DNA of 21,285 nucleotides from a candidate division Hyd24-12 bacterium UBA5074 (GCA_002414865.1 DIAQ01000030.1:1-21285); one strand, 5' to 3'; shown: positions 15,114 to 21,285, counted from the first letter of the stretch. Made by a program: numbers and translations. The notes: generated by a model from the sequence alone, not told the origin.

Positions 15114-15142
15114 TTGGCGATGCACAGGACTGAGGGCTATCT
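15114..15142 (+). promoter_or_regulatory. Candidate promoter for the Fe-S/beta-barrel operon
   Basis: TTGGCG (15114-15119) and CTATCT (15137-15142) are 17 bases apart on the plus strand, divergent from the tRNA promoter. Initiation near 15149 would leave a leader of about 70 bases. The remainder of 15039-15220 shows no gene. Only moderate matches to consensus, so other promoter positions are possible. Confidence 0.42.
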
Positions 15143-15220
15143 TCACGGGGAAGAGGAAACCGGAACTCGGCGGGACTGTCTGAGTTCTGGGGAGAGGACC
15201 AATTCTCCGGGGGGAGAGAG

Positions 15221-16051
15221 ATGATTGGACGCCTTGTGCTCGCCACAACGATAGCCGGACTCGGACTGGTGGCTTGCCTCAGCCCCGGCGGGCCGTCGGG
15301 CCCTGCTCCGCTGATGCAGGACGGCCTCACGGTGGAAACCGGCTACACTCCCAGCGAGATCCCGTATTATGCCGGGGAGTTCCCGGTTTTCGTCCTGCAC
15401 TGGAATCCTTCCCAGGATGCCTCCTATTTCCTCGTCGCAGTTTCATCCAACCGCATCGACGCTGACAACTGGGACGCCGCCGTCGTGGTCGATACGATAG
15501 CTGCGGGGCAGGACTCGGCATGGGTCGAGTTCCAGCCTGATGTATTCGACAACACATGCATCGGCTGCGGAATCTGCGTCGACGTCTGCCCTCACGACGC
15601 GATCACCCTCGTGGACGGGCGCGCCGTCATCGACGCGAACCTTTGTACGGCATGCGGTCAATGCATACTCAACTGCCCTGTCCAGGCGATTTCGGACAAC
15701 CATTTCGGAGCCTTCTACTACTTCGCAGTCAGAGCCTTCTCGTCCGCAGGCGTCCCGTCGGAGACGGTGGCCTGCACGAGTACCAGATACAGGATGATCT
15801 ACGAGAACGACCTCGCGAGATGCGCGCATTGCGGTGATCCACAGACGGGCATCTCCACGTGCTTCGCGGTGATCGACACTCCGCCCTGTCCGGTCGATGC
15901 CATATTCTGGGACGAGGACATGTACATCCACATCGACTACGACAAGTGCATCCACTGCGGCCAGTGCTTCATGCATTGCTGGGACCTCAACGGGGAGGAA
16001 GAGCCGGGGGGTCTGCACTCCATCAGCCACAAGGTGGAGGCCGAGCCGTAG
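15221..16051 (+). CDS. Exported lipoprotein with four 4Fe-4S motifs, the first ferredoxin module inserted in an FN3-like domain
   Basis: This 276-residue protein starts with a lipoprotein signal, lipobox LVAC with Cys19 as the lipid site. Residues about 52-104 (PVFVLHWNP...SYFLVAVSSN) look like the first strands of an FN3-like beta-sandwich. The matching final strands, YYFAVRAFSSAGVPSETV, appear only at 166-183. Between them sits a normal 2x4Fe-4S module: Cys113/116/119/123 and Cys142/145/148/152, each last Cys followed by Pro. A second module has Cys201/204/214/223 with unusual spacing, and Cys243/246/249/253. No twin-arginine motif is present. Export of a cluster-bearing protein by a Sec-type lipoprotein route is unusual. 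No family is recognised; electron transfer outside the cytoplasm is inferred. A GGGGAG site at 15211-15216 precedes the ATG. Confidence 0.85.
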   Translation: MIGRLVLATTIAGLGLVACLSPGGPSGPAPLMQDGLTVETGYTPSEIPYYAGEFPVFVLHWNPSQDASYFLVAVSSNRIDADNWDAAVVVDTIAAGQDSAWVEFQPDVFDNTCIGCGICVDVCPHDAITLVDGRAVIDANLCTACGQCILNCPVQAISDNHFGAFYYFAVRAFSSAGVPSETVACTSTRYRMIYENDLARCAHCGDPQTGISTCFAVIDTPPCPVDAIFWDEDMYIHIDYDKCIHCGQCFMHCWDLNGEEEPGGLHSISHKVEAEP

Positions 16052-16052
16052 A

Positions 16053-16083
16053 GGTGATCACATCCATCATGGAGTGTATCACC
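16053..16083 (+). promoter_or_regulatory. Long intergenic hairpin in the Fe-S operon
   Basis: GGTGAT-CAC-A-TCCA (16053-16066) pairs with TGGA-GTG-T-ATCACC (16070-16083) around a TCA loop: 13 base pairs with one mismatched A/T-bulge position. It begins two bases after the stop of the first Fe-S gene. There is no T-run after it. An mRNA-stabilising, processing or attenuating structure between the first two genes is plausible. Confidence 0.5.
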
Positions 16084-16103
16084 ATGTTCCATGCCATCCC
16101 ACG

Positions 16104-16118
16104 GATTCCACCGGAATC
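16104..16118 (+). promoter_or_regulatory. Second intergenic hairpin before the second Fe-S gene
   Basis: GATTCC-ACC-GGAATC is a perfect 6-bp stem with a 3-base loop, ending five bases before the GGAGGG ribosome-binding site of the next gene. It could affect translation initiation. It follows the longer hairpin by 20 bases. Confidence 0.4.
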
Positions 16119-16135
16119 ATTCGGAGGGTGAGATG

Positions 16136-16624
16136 ATGCCTGGTGTGATCAGGATACTGCTTCTGTGCGCCGGTCTGGCTTCTGCCGGCATGACCTTCTC
16201 CACCGAGTCGGGGAAGCCGGTCGTCTCCTGGGGTCCGGTCGAAGGCGCCTGGCAATACCTCGAGCTCAGGGCTGCTACGACGCCTTTCGACAGTGCGGCT
16301 TGCGGCAAGGGAGCCGTGGTTGCACTCATCGAGCCGGATGGGGAGACGGGCCTCTTCGCCGAGAACGCCCAGCTCTCGGGCACCTTCGTCGTCGATCCCT
16401 CGGTCTGCATCGGTTGCGGGTTATGTGTATCCGTCTGTCCCGTGTCCGCGATCAGCCTGGTCGAAGGCAAGGCGGTCATAGATCCCGCGAAGTGCATCGC
16501 GTGCGGTCTTTGCGCATCCACCTGCCCGGTCACCGCGATCTTCGCCCCTGGCTCCTCATCCTCGTTCGCGCTCGTGGGCATCTCCGCCGAGAGCACCAGG
16601 CAGCTGCTGGAGGTGCTGGAATGA
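16136..16624 (+). CDS. Exported FN3-like protein with inserted 2x4Fe-4S module
   Basis: This 162-residue protein opens with a signal peptide (IRILLLCAGLASA), probably cleaved after ASA at residue 17. Residues about 27-85 resemble the first strands of an FN3-like domain (KPVVSWGPVEGAWQYLELRA). A 2x4Fe-4S ferredoxin follows: Cys91/94/97/101-Pro and Cys120/123/126/130-Pro. A final strand-like segment, SSFALVGISAES (142-153), looks like the closing FN3 strand. This repeats the architecture of the upstream lipoprotein in a smaller form. ATGs at 16133 and 16136 are both possible; the latter sits seven bases from GGAGGG (16123-16128). The stop overlaps the next ATG (ATGA). Role inferred only: an extracytoplasmic electron carrier. 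Confidence 0.82.
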   Translation: MPGVIRILLLCAGLASAGMTFSTESGKPVVSWGPVEGAWQYLELRAATTPFDSAACGKGAVVALIEPDGETGLFAENAQLSGTFVVDPSVCIGCGLCVSVCPVSAISLVEGKAVIDPAKCIACGLCASTCPVTAIFAPGSSSSFALVGISAESTRQLLEVLE

Positions 16625-16854
16625 CCGCGAGGCGACTCCTGCTCCCTCTTGTCATCCTGCTTGTCGCTGCGGCGGCATTCGCCGGCATCAAGTACAGGGT
16701 CGATCCCACCCGCTGCTCAGGCTGCGGGGATTGCACGAGGCTCTGCCCCGTGAGCGCCATCGAGCTGGTGAACGGTTCGTCCAGCATCGATCCCGACCTC
16801 TGCATAGGCTGCGGGCAGTGCATCGGAGTGTGCACCCATGATGCGATACGCTAG
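16621..16854 (+). CDS. Small exported or membrane-anchored 2x4Fe-4S ferredoxin
   Basis: This 77-residue protein is a signal peptide or N-terminal membrane anchor joined to a bare ferredoxin. The N-terminus MTARRLLLPLVILLVAAAAF has two arginines and a strong hydrophobic core. It lacks a full Tat consensus, though an R-R pair is present. The two cluster motifs are Cys32/35/38/42-Pro and Cys61/64/67/71, the second followed by Thr instead of Pro. The order V-D-P-x-x-C and I-D-P-D-L-C before each cluster matches the other proteins of the operon, which suggests descent by duplication. The gene overlaps the upstream one by four bases and the downstream one by 17. Confidence 0.85.
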   Translation: MTARRLLLPLVILLVAAAAFAGIKYRVDPTRCSGCGDCTRLCPVSAIELVNGSSSIDPDLCIGCGQCIGVCTHDAIR

Positions 16855-17080
16855 CGCAGCGCTCGTCCTGGCCGTGCTCGCGCTCTGCTCGTGCGAGGGT
16901 CCGGCAGGGGATACCCAGCTCGTGGTCGACAGCGAGTTGTGCGTCGGATGCGGAAGGTGCGAGGAAGTCTGCCCCTATGGCGCCGTCGAAGTCGTGGAAG
17001 GCGATGCCGTGATCGATCCCGCACTCTGCCACCTCTGCCTGAGGTGTGTCGAAGAGTGCCCGAAGGGGGCGATCTACTGA
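16838..17080 (+). CDS. Small lipoprotein 2x4Fe-4S ferredoxin
   Basis: This 80-residue protein has a lipoprotein signal, most likely lipobox LCSC with Cys19 lipidated (Cys17 is a poor alternative because Leu precedes it). The ferredoxin part carries Cys35/38/41/45-Pro and Cys64/67/70/74-Pro, both complete. Short Asp-Pro- and Asp-Ser-containing lead-ins before each cluster resemble the neighbouring ferredoxins. The ATG at 16838 has GGAG nine bases upstream and lies inside the previous gene's end, so translation is probably coupled. Its stop overlaps the beta-barrel start (TGATG). A membrane-tethered electron carrier at the periplasmic face or outer membrane is inferred. Confidence 0.85.
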   Translation: MMRYASAALVLAVLALCSCEGPAGDTQLVVDSELCVGCGRCEEVCPYGAVEVVEGDAVIDPALCHLCLRCVEECPKGAIY

Positions 17081-18300
17081 TGAGAACGATTCTCGCCCTC
17101 CTCGCCGCCGGCTTGCTGATGGCAGCTGAAGGCGCCACCCTTGCGACAACGCTGGATTTCGACATGGCAACGGACAGCCTCGGGTTCACCCCGTCACGCC
17201 GCACCCTCACAGCCAGGGCACTGCTCGAGGCGGGGCCCGTGGATTTCTCCGTGCGTGACCGATATGTGGACGCCGACAGCGGCGGTCTCGTCCCACGAGG
17301 CTTCCTCGGCAGGAACGACCTGCTGACGGAAGCCCGCGTGAGCGCAGGCCCCCTCCAGATTGCGCCAGGGATTCGTCTCAACACCGAGATCACCGACGGG
17401 CTGCCCTTCGTCTATCCGCAGGCGGCTGCAGTTTCCGGCACCGCGTCCTACGACGGGTTCACGTCGCCTTTCCTGAGACTTGGTGCGGATCTGCCACACA
17501 GCTTCAGGTTCGAGGGGCGGGGATGGATGCTGACCCGTGACCTCACCCCCGCAGAAGGCGCTTCTCCGGACTGGAGCGCCACCGGCGCGTCAGGCAGCCT
17601 TGCGTGGACATGCCCGCGCCGCATCCTCACCGTGTCGGCAGGTGGAGCCATGAGTTCGACCGAAGCTGACGGCATCGGATACGACAGCGATTGGAGCCGC
17701 GCCGACCTCTCCCTGCGTCTGAGCCCGCGGAGCCTCCCCGCACGAACCCAGATCCTGGGCGAAGTGCGTCTGAGTTCCTGGGACGGGCAGAACTACCTGG
17801 GGAACGACCTCGGAGACAGGGTCTACTGCGGTCTCCGCACGGTGAGATGGCTCACCCCCGCCCTCTCGTTCAACCTCGCGGGACAGGCGGCCTTCGACAA
17901 TCGTGAAGACGGCTGGACCGCTGCGGCAGTTGCCGGAGGTGCCCGCCTCGTCTGGACCACCGGCCGCGACCAGCTCGTTCCGACATCTCTCGCCTTCGGG
18001 GGCCGTTACACGGCATCCTCGTTCGTGACATCCAGGCTGGAAGCCCGATCGAGAGTGCATGTGATCGCCGGCCTTGCAGCCCTGCTCGAGGCCGATCTCA
18101 GGCTGGGTCCGAGCGTCGTGACGGGTGCGCCTTCAAGCAGCCGCAGCGCCGTCCTCGGAGCGGGCCTGGAGTACCGCTTCGACCGCAACCTGCTCGTCTG
18201 GGCCAGGGTCGAGAACGCGCGGGCCGAGCTGTCCGAGATACAGAGCTGGGGACGCCTCTCCATGGGAGCGGAATTCGTCCCGGCGATCCTGAGCCTCTAG
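17080..18300 (+). CDS. Predicted outer-membrane beta-barrel protein
   Basis: This 406-residue protein begins with a signal peptide (RTILALLAAGLLMAAEG) and then consists of alternating polar/hydrophobic strands of 8-12 residues separated by short turns. Examples are RTLTARALLEAGPVDFSVRD, SFRFEGRGWMLTRDL, RILTVSAGGAMSS and GAGLEYRFDRNLLVWARVEN. Few cysteines (two) and no long helices are seen. These traits fit an outer-membrane barrel. No porin family is recognised and the last residue is Leu, not the common Phe. The ATG overlaps the preceding ferredoxin stop and the TAG abuts the next ATG, so it is firmly tied to the Fe-S genes. In context it may be the pore of a trans-outer-membrane electron conduit, which is inference. 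Confidence 0.75.
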   Translation: MRTILALLAAGLLMAAEGATLATTLDFDMATDSLGFTPSRRTLTARALLEAGPVDFSVRDRYVDADSGGLVPRGFLGRNDLLTEARVSAGPLQIAPGIRLNTEITDGLPFVYPQAAAVSGTASYDGFTSPFLRLGADLPHSFRFEGRGWMLTRDLTPAEGASPDWSATGASGSLAWTCPRRILTVSAGGAMSSTEADGIGYDSDWSRADLSLRLSPRSLPARTQILGEVRLSSWDGQNYLGNDLGDRVYCGLRTVRWLTPALSFNLAGQAAFDNREDGWTAAAVAGGARLVWTTGRDQLVPTSLAFGGRYTASSFVTSRLEARSRVHVIAGLAALLEADLRLGPSVVTGAPSSSRSAVLGAGLEYRFDRNLLVWARVENARAELSEIQSWGRLSMGAEFVPAILSL

Positions 18301-19413
18301 ATGTTCGATTCCCTTCTGCAGGGCGCGGCGCTCGGTCTTGCCACCGGCACGGCCTGCCTCGCGTCCTGCGGACCGGTCTACTGCACCTACCTTCTCGCAG
18401 AGAAGCGAAACGGTCTGAAGTCCCTCTGGGTGGTTCTCTCGCTCAACGCAGGCCGCTTCGCATCCTACGCAGCCTTCGGGGCCGTCATCGGCCTGCTCGG
18501 GGGAGTCATCCCTCCCGGATTCAGGGCTCCGCTGGCTGCCGGTGGCTACATCCTCTTCTCGGCTTATCTCCTCCTCTCCACCATCCGGGTCTCCAAGAGC
18601 TGCGCAGGCGGATGCGGCACATCGAAGTTCCTGCGCATCACTCGGAGCCCGTTCCTTCTGGGCATACTCACCGGCTTCTCGATCTGCCCCGCGTTCCTGA
18701 TCGCCATGACTGGCGCATTCGAGTCGAGCGGGATGATGAGCGGGATGCTCCTGTTCGTGGGATTCTTCGCAGGGACCACCGTCTACATGCTGCCCTTCGC
18801 GATCCTCGGGCTCCTCACGAAGCGGAACTGGTTCACCACCGTGGCACGGATCCTCTCGATCTTCGTTGCGGTGTACTTCCTGGTGACAGGAATCCGGATG
18901 GGTGTCCGGGCCTTGTCGGGCGGCACCGCTGCAGGCGGGGCTGCCGGGCAGGCGGGCGGGGAGGGTGTCATCTACACTCCGGCGGCCGAGGACACGCTCT
19001 GGGTCCTGGGCTTCGACGGTTTCGCAGGAGATCGCTCATCGGAGCTCGCGGGGTGGCTCGACTCGGCGCTGGATCCACATATCGAGCTTGTGCGGTCCGA
19101 TTCGGGAAGCCTGCCCGACTTGGCAGGCATCCCCCGACTTTCGGCGGTCATCGCCCCGTGGTGGGTGGATCCCAGATCCGGTGAGACGCTGAGTGGATGG
19201 CAGCAGGCCTTCGCCGACAGCCTTCTCGCACGGAGATACCGGGTGATGGCGGTCGAGTACGAGCCGTGGTGCACGGACAGGGCATCAGCCATCTCCGGCT
19301 TCCTCGAGCGCTACAGCTTCCGCGTGGAGCCGGACTCCGGGTTCAGTTTCCTCATGCTGAACTCGCTCGAGTGCGCTCCGACCGACTGCGACACCTGCCC
19401 GCTGTACGAGTAG
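18301..19413 (+). CDS. CcdA/DsbD_2-like membrane thiol transporter with C-terminal domain
   Basis: This 370-residue protein has six probable membrane helices in residues 1-203. Cys23 (ASCGPVY, with Cys19 and Cys28 nearby) in the first helix and Cys129 (GFSICPAF) in the fourth match the cysteine pair of the CcdA/DsbD_2 (TauE/SafE-like) group. Those proteins move reducing equivalents across the membrane by disulfide exchange. A Gly-Ala-rich linker at 206-221 leads to an unrecognised domain of about 150 residues. That domain ends in Cys358, Cys363 and Cys366 (CAPTDCDTC), with Cys324 also present. Cys101-xxx-Cys105 lies in a loop. It is the last gene of the Fe-S operon, and directly abuts the beta-barrel stop. 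A role in keeping exported ferredoxin cysteines reduced or in electron supply is inferred. Confidence 0.83.
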   Translation: MFDSLLQGAALGLATGTACLASCGPVYCTYLLAEKRNGLKSLWVVLSLNAGRFASYAAFGAVIGLLGGVIPPGFRAPLAAGGYILFSAYLLLSTIRVSKSCAGGCGTSKFLRITRSPFLLGILTGFSICPAFLIAMTGAFESSGMMSGMLLFVGFFAGTTVYMLPFAILGLLTKRNWFTTVARILSIFVAVYFLVTGIRMGVRALSGGTAAGGAAGQAGGEGVIYTPAAEDTLWVLGFDGFAGDRSSELAGWLDSALDPHIELVRSDSGSLPDLAGIPRLSAVIAPWWVDPRSGETLSGWQQAFADSLLARRYRVMAVEYEPWCTDRASAISGFLERYSFRVEPDSGFSFLMLNSLECAPTDCDTCPLYE

Positions 19414-19431
19414 ACGGCCGCGGACCGTTTC

Positions 19432-21285
19432 CTACCGGGCTTCCTTCCTGCCCTCCATCTGTGAGAAGACATCCGCTGCAATCGGAAGAAGGATGATGAC
19501 CAGCCACCCGAACAGGAATTCCTGGCTGCGCAGCCCGAAGCTCCCGTAGGCTCCCGCGGCTCTCTCCGTTATCTCGCTGTAGAGCATCCAGATGATGCTC
19601 ATCGGCAGCACCCAGCGGATGCAGAGGTCCCACCAGCCCCCGATCCTCGGCCTCGAATCGAGGTTCATATGCTTCCGCATCCGGTCTGCGCCGAAGCCCC
19701 AGCCGACGATGATCGTCTCTCCGAGAACGACGAGTGTGAGCCCCCAGAAGTTCATGAAGTGGTCCACGATGTCCAGGATGTGGAGCCCCGCTCCGCTGAG
19801 CATCGGAAGGCCGAGGATGAACGCGACCGCCCCCACGGTCAGGTTCGAGCGGCGATGCGAGACCTTCCACTTGTCCCTGACGGCGGAGGTGGCTGCCTCG
19901 ACCAGGCTGAAGGCCGAGTCGATCGCGAGGGTCAGCAGCATAAGGAAGAAGAGCACTCCGAAGACCGGGGCAGCCGGCAGGTTGCTGATGATCTGCGGAT
20001 AGGCGATGAAGGTCAGCCCCGGACCGGATCTCACGACCTCGGACACAGGCACCCCCAGGAGATGGGCCTGGTGCCCCAGGGCCGAGAACACCGCTATACC
20101 GCCACAGAATGCCGTGAGCGTATCCGCGATGCCGATGATCATGGCGTTGGCGGCGATGTTGGTCTTGCCGGGCAGGAAGCTGCCATAGGCGATCATGATG
20201 CCGAAGCCGACACTGAGGCTGAAGAAGATCTGGGAGATCGCCGCGAGCCAGATCTGGGGGTCGGCCAGCCTGGGCCAGTCCGGTGTGAGGTAGTAGCTGA
20301 GCCCCGTTCCTGCGCCGCTCAGGGTGACACCCCTGATCATGAACACTATGAGCAGCGCCCAGGGGATGGTGACGGTGTAGAAGACGACCTTGCCGACGGT
20401 CTTGGTGCTCTTCCAGATGCTTGCGATGATCCAGATCCAGGACAGCGTAAAGCCTATCAGGATAGGCCATCGGAAGCCGCCCATGGCCCACGGCCTGCTG
20501 GTGAGGCCCAGGAACCTGTTGTAGAAGAAATCCTCCGGTGAGCCCAGATAGGTCGAGGCGTGCGACACCGAGTCGAAGGCGTAGAGCCTCCCGTGCCGGG
20601 CGACGAGGAGAGTCCCCACCCTGCCCACAATCCAGCTCGACGGCGGAAGGGAAGGCGAGTCGAAGGGCGAGAGGTAGGGTCTACCGACAAGGCTGTCCGG
20701 AATCGAGGGGAGGATCGTCGTCCCGCCGTCCGGGACGGTGCCGATGACGACCGTCGTGGCAAATGGATGCCTTATGAAGGACTCGGCCTGCATCCTCGAC
20801 GGAAAGGCGAGCAGGGCCCCATCGTGGGAAACAATCGCAGTGGGCTCGCCGGTTATCCTGCCCTCCTCGCCCGAGGGGGAAACGAAGGGCCTGCCGATCA
20901 GGCTGTCCGGCACGGGTGTCAGGACCAGCCGGTCATCCAGGGTGGTTGCGCAGATGGATATCGAGGTGTCGGGCGAGACCTCGGCCTGCTCTTCCCATCC
21001 GAGAGTGGCGGCTTCCCAGGTGTAGTTCATGCACCAGCCCATGATCACCGCGTAGTAGGTGCAGATGACGAAGCCCACTCCGACCGCGAACCACCCGAAG
21101 ACCTGGAGGCGGGGGTGGATCCGGGCGAAAGCACCAGGCGCCGCCTGATGGCTCATGTGCCCCAGGCTGAACTCGAGCATCAGAAGCGGAATTCCAGCGA
21201 GCAGCAGGCAGACGAGGTAGGCCACGAGGAATGCTCCGCCGCCGTTTGCATATGCAATGTACGGGAATCTCCAGACATTTCCGAG
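19432..21285 (-). CDS. Na+-dependent NSS-family (SNF) transporter, 5' end cut off by the window
   Basis: The minus-strand frame stays open to the last base and begins with GNVWRFPYIAYANGGGAF, the first-helix signature of the neurotransmitter:sodium symporter family. At least 617 residues are visible; about 20 lie before a GTG that could be mistaken for the start, and the N-terminus is outside the window. Helices with family-typical residues follow. They include IDSAFSLVEAATSAVRD (eighth helix, Na+-site region). Likely substrates are amino acids or amines, imported with Na+. Uniquely, an insert of about 150 residues separates the third and fourth membrane segments. It contains two similar units. 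The gene converges on the Fe-S operon with 18 bases between stops. Confidence 0.92.
   Translation of the reverse strand, partial: LGNVWRFPYIAYANGGGAFLVAYLVCLLLAGIPLLMLEFSLGHMSHQAAPGAFARIHPRLQVFGWFAVGVGFVICTYYAVIMGWCMNYTWEAATLGWEEQAEVSPDTSISICATTLDDRLVLTPVPDSLIGRPFVSPSGEEGRITGEPTAIVSHDGALLAFPSRMQAESFIRHPFATTVVIGTVPDGGTTILPSIPDSLVGRPYLSPFDSPSLPPSSWIVGRVGTLLVARHGRLYAFDSVSHASTYLGSPEDFFYNRFLGLTSRPWAMGGFRWPILIGFTLSWIWIIASIWKSTKTVGKVVFYTVTIPWALLIVFMIRGVTLSGAGTGLSYYLTPDWPRLADPQIWLAAISQIFFSLSVGFGIMIAYGSFLPGKTNIAANAMIIGIADTLTAFCGGIAVFSALGHQAHLLGVPVSEVVRSGPGLTFIAYPQIISNLPAAPVFGVLFFLMLLTLAIDSAFSLVEAATSAVRDKWKVSHRRSNLTVGAVAFILGLPMLSGAGLHILDIVDHFMNFWGLTLVVLGETIIVGWGFGADRMRKHMNLDSRPRIGGWWDLCIRWVLPMSIIWMLYSEITERAAGAYGSFGLRSQEFLFGWLVIILLPIAADVFSQMEGRKEAR
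20527..20715 (-). repeat. Second copy of the duplicated unit inside the NSS transporter insert
   Basis: The encoded unit begins ILPSIPDSLVGRPYLSP, passes through WIVGRVGTLLVARHGRLYAF and ends STYLGSPEDFF. Shared elements with the first copy are P-D-S-L-[IV]-G-R-P-[FY]-x-S-P, G-R-x-x-G, G-x-L-x-A-F and a terminal S-x-x-x-A-x-x-[FY]. Confidence 0.6.
20761..20925 (-). repeat. First copy of a duplicated unit inside the NSS transporter insert
   Basis: The encoded unit begins VLTPVPDSLIGRPFVSP, passes through GRITGEPTAIVSHDGALLAF and ends AESFIRHPF. The same order of short motifs recurs in the second copy. It is an in-gene protein repeat rather than a DNA repeat. Confidence 0.6.

Noticed and set aside
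16621..16683. Tat signal on the 77-residue ferredoxin
   Set aside because: An R-R pair is present, but the surrounding S/T-R-R-x-F-L-K consensus is not, and the n-region is very short. It remains possible but unsupported.
19414..19431. Bidirectional terminator between the convergent Fe-S operon and NSS gene
   Set aside because: Only a 4-bp ACGG/CCGT pairing with a short T stretch is visible, which is too weak to call.
19669..20541. A 290-residue plus-strand open frame opposite the NSS transporter
   Set aside because: Charged, repetitive antisense product without a family match; the transporter on the minus strand is clear.
1..21285. CRISPR arrays, rRNA genes, intact transposase genes or phage genes
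   Set aside because: No regularly spaced direct repeats, rRNA segments, or transposase, integrase or capsid-like products were seen.

Overview
The window is GC-rich, gene-dense and mostly organised as tightly overlapping operons. Lipoprotein signals, a predicted outer-membrane beta-barrel and a set of propionate/methylmalonyl-CoA genes point to a Gram-negative, diderm bacterium with anaerobic, fermentation-like metabolism. A candidate phylum of the FCB type fits this style of gene content. That placement is inference; no rRNA or other phylogenetic marker is present to settle it.

Layout. Positions 1-258 hold a C-rich stretch and possibly the last 58 codons of an upstream membrane protein. Positions 259-2945 encode the TldD/TldE peptidase pair. 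Next comes a monocistronic Hsp20 chaperone (3154-3594) with two inverted repeats upstream and a GC hairpin downstream. A five-gene operon follows (3702-7553): nitroreductase, Xaa-Pro aminopeptidase, TadA-type deaminase, exported TPR-like protein and a Cys-rich DUF3795 protein. A divergent ribose-phosphate pyrophosphokinase (8609-7575) converges on it from the minus strand.

The eight-gene operon 8802-14800 encodes the methylmalonyl-CoA module: B12-binding mutase subunit, MeaB-type GTPase, methylmalonyl-CoA epimerase, biotin-dependent carboxyltransferase, OadG-like membrane protein and biotin carrier. A nucleotide-sugar SDR enzyme and a SpoU/TrmH RNA methyltransferase close it. The catalytic large mutase subunit, the OadB pump subunit and a biotin carboxylase are not in the window. 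An AT-rich palindromic element (about 14778-14939) lies over the end of the methyltransferase gene. A tRNA-Ser(CGA) gene follows on the minus strand.

The most unusual region is 15221-19413. Four consecutive genes encode exported proteins carrying 4Fe-4S ferredoxin motifs, room for about ten clusters in total: two with lipoprotein signals, two with ordinary-looking signal peptides. In the first two proteins the ferredoxin module appears to be inserted inside an FN3-like beta-sandwich domain. They are followed without a gap by a predicted outer-membrane beta-barrel and a six-helix CcdA/DsbD_2-like membrane protein with paired membrane cysteines and a novel-looking exported domain. I propose this as a candidate extracytoplasmic iron-sulfur electron relay, a 'porin-ferredoxin' analogue of porin-cytochrome conduits. 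The window ends in a truncated minus-strand Na+-dependent NSS-family transporter with an unusual duplicated insert between its third and fourth membrane segments.
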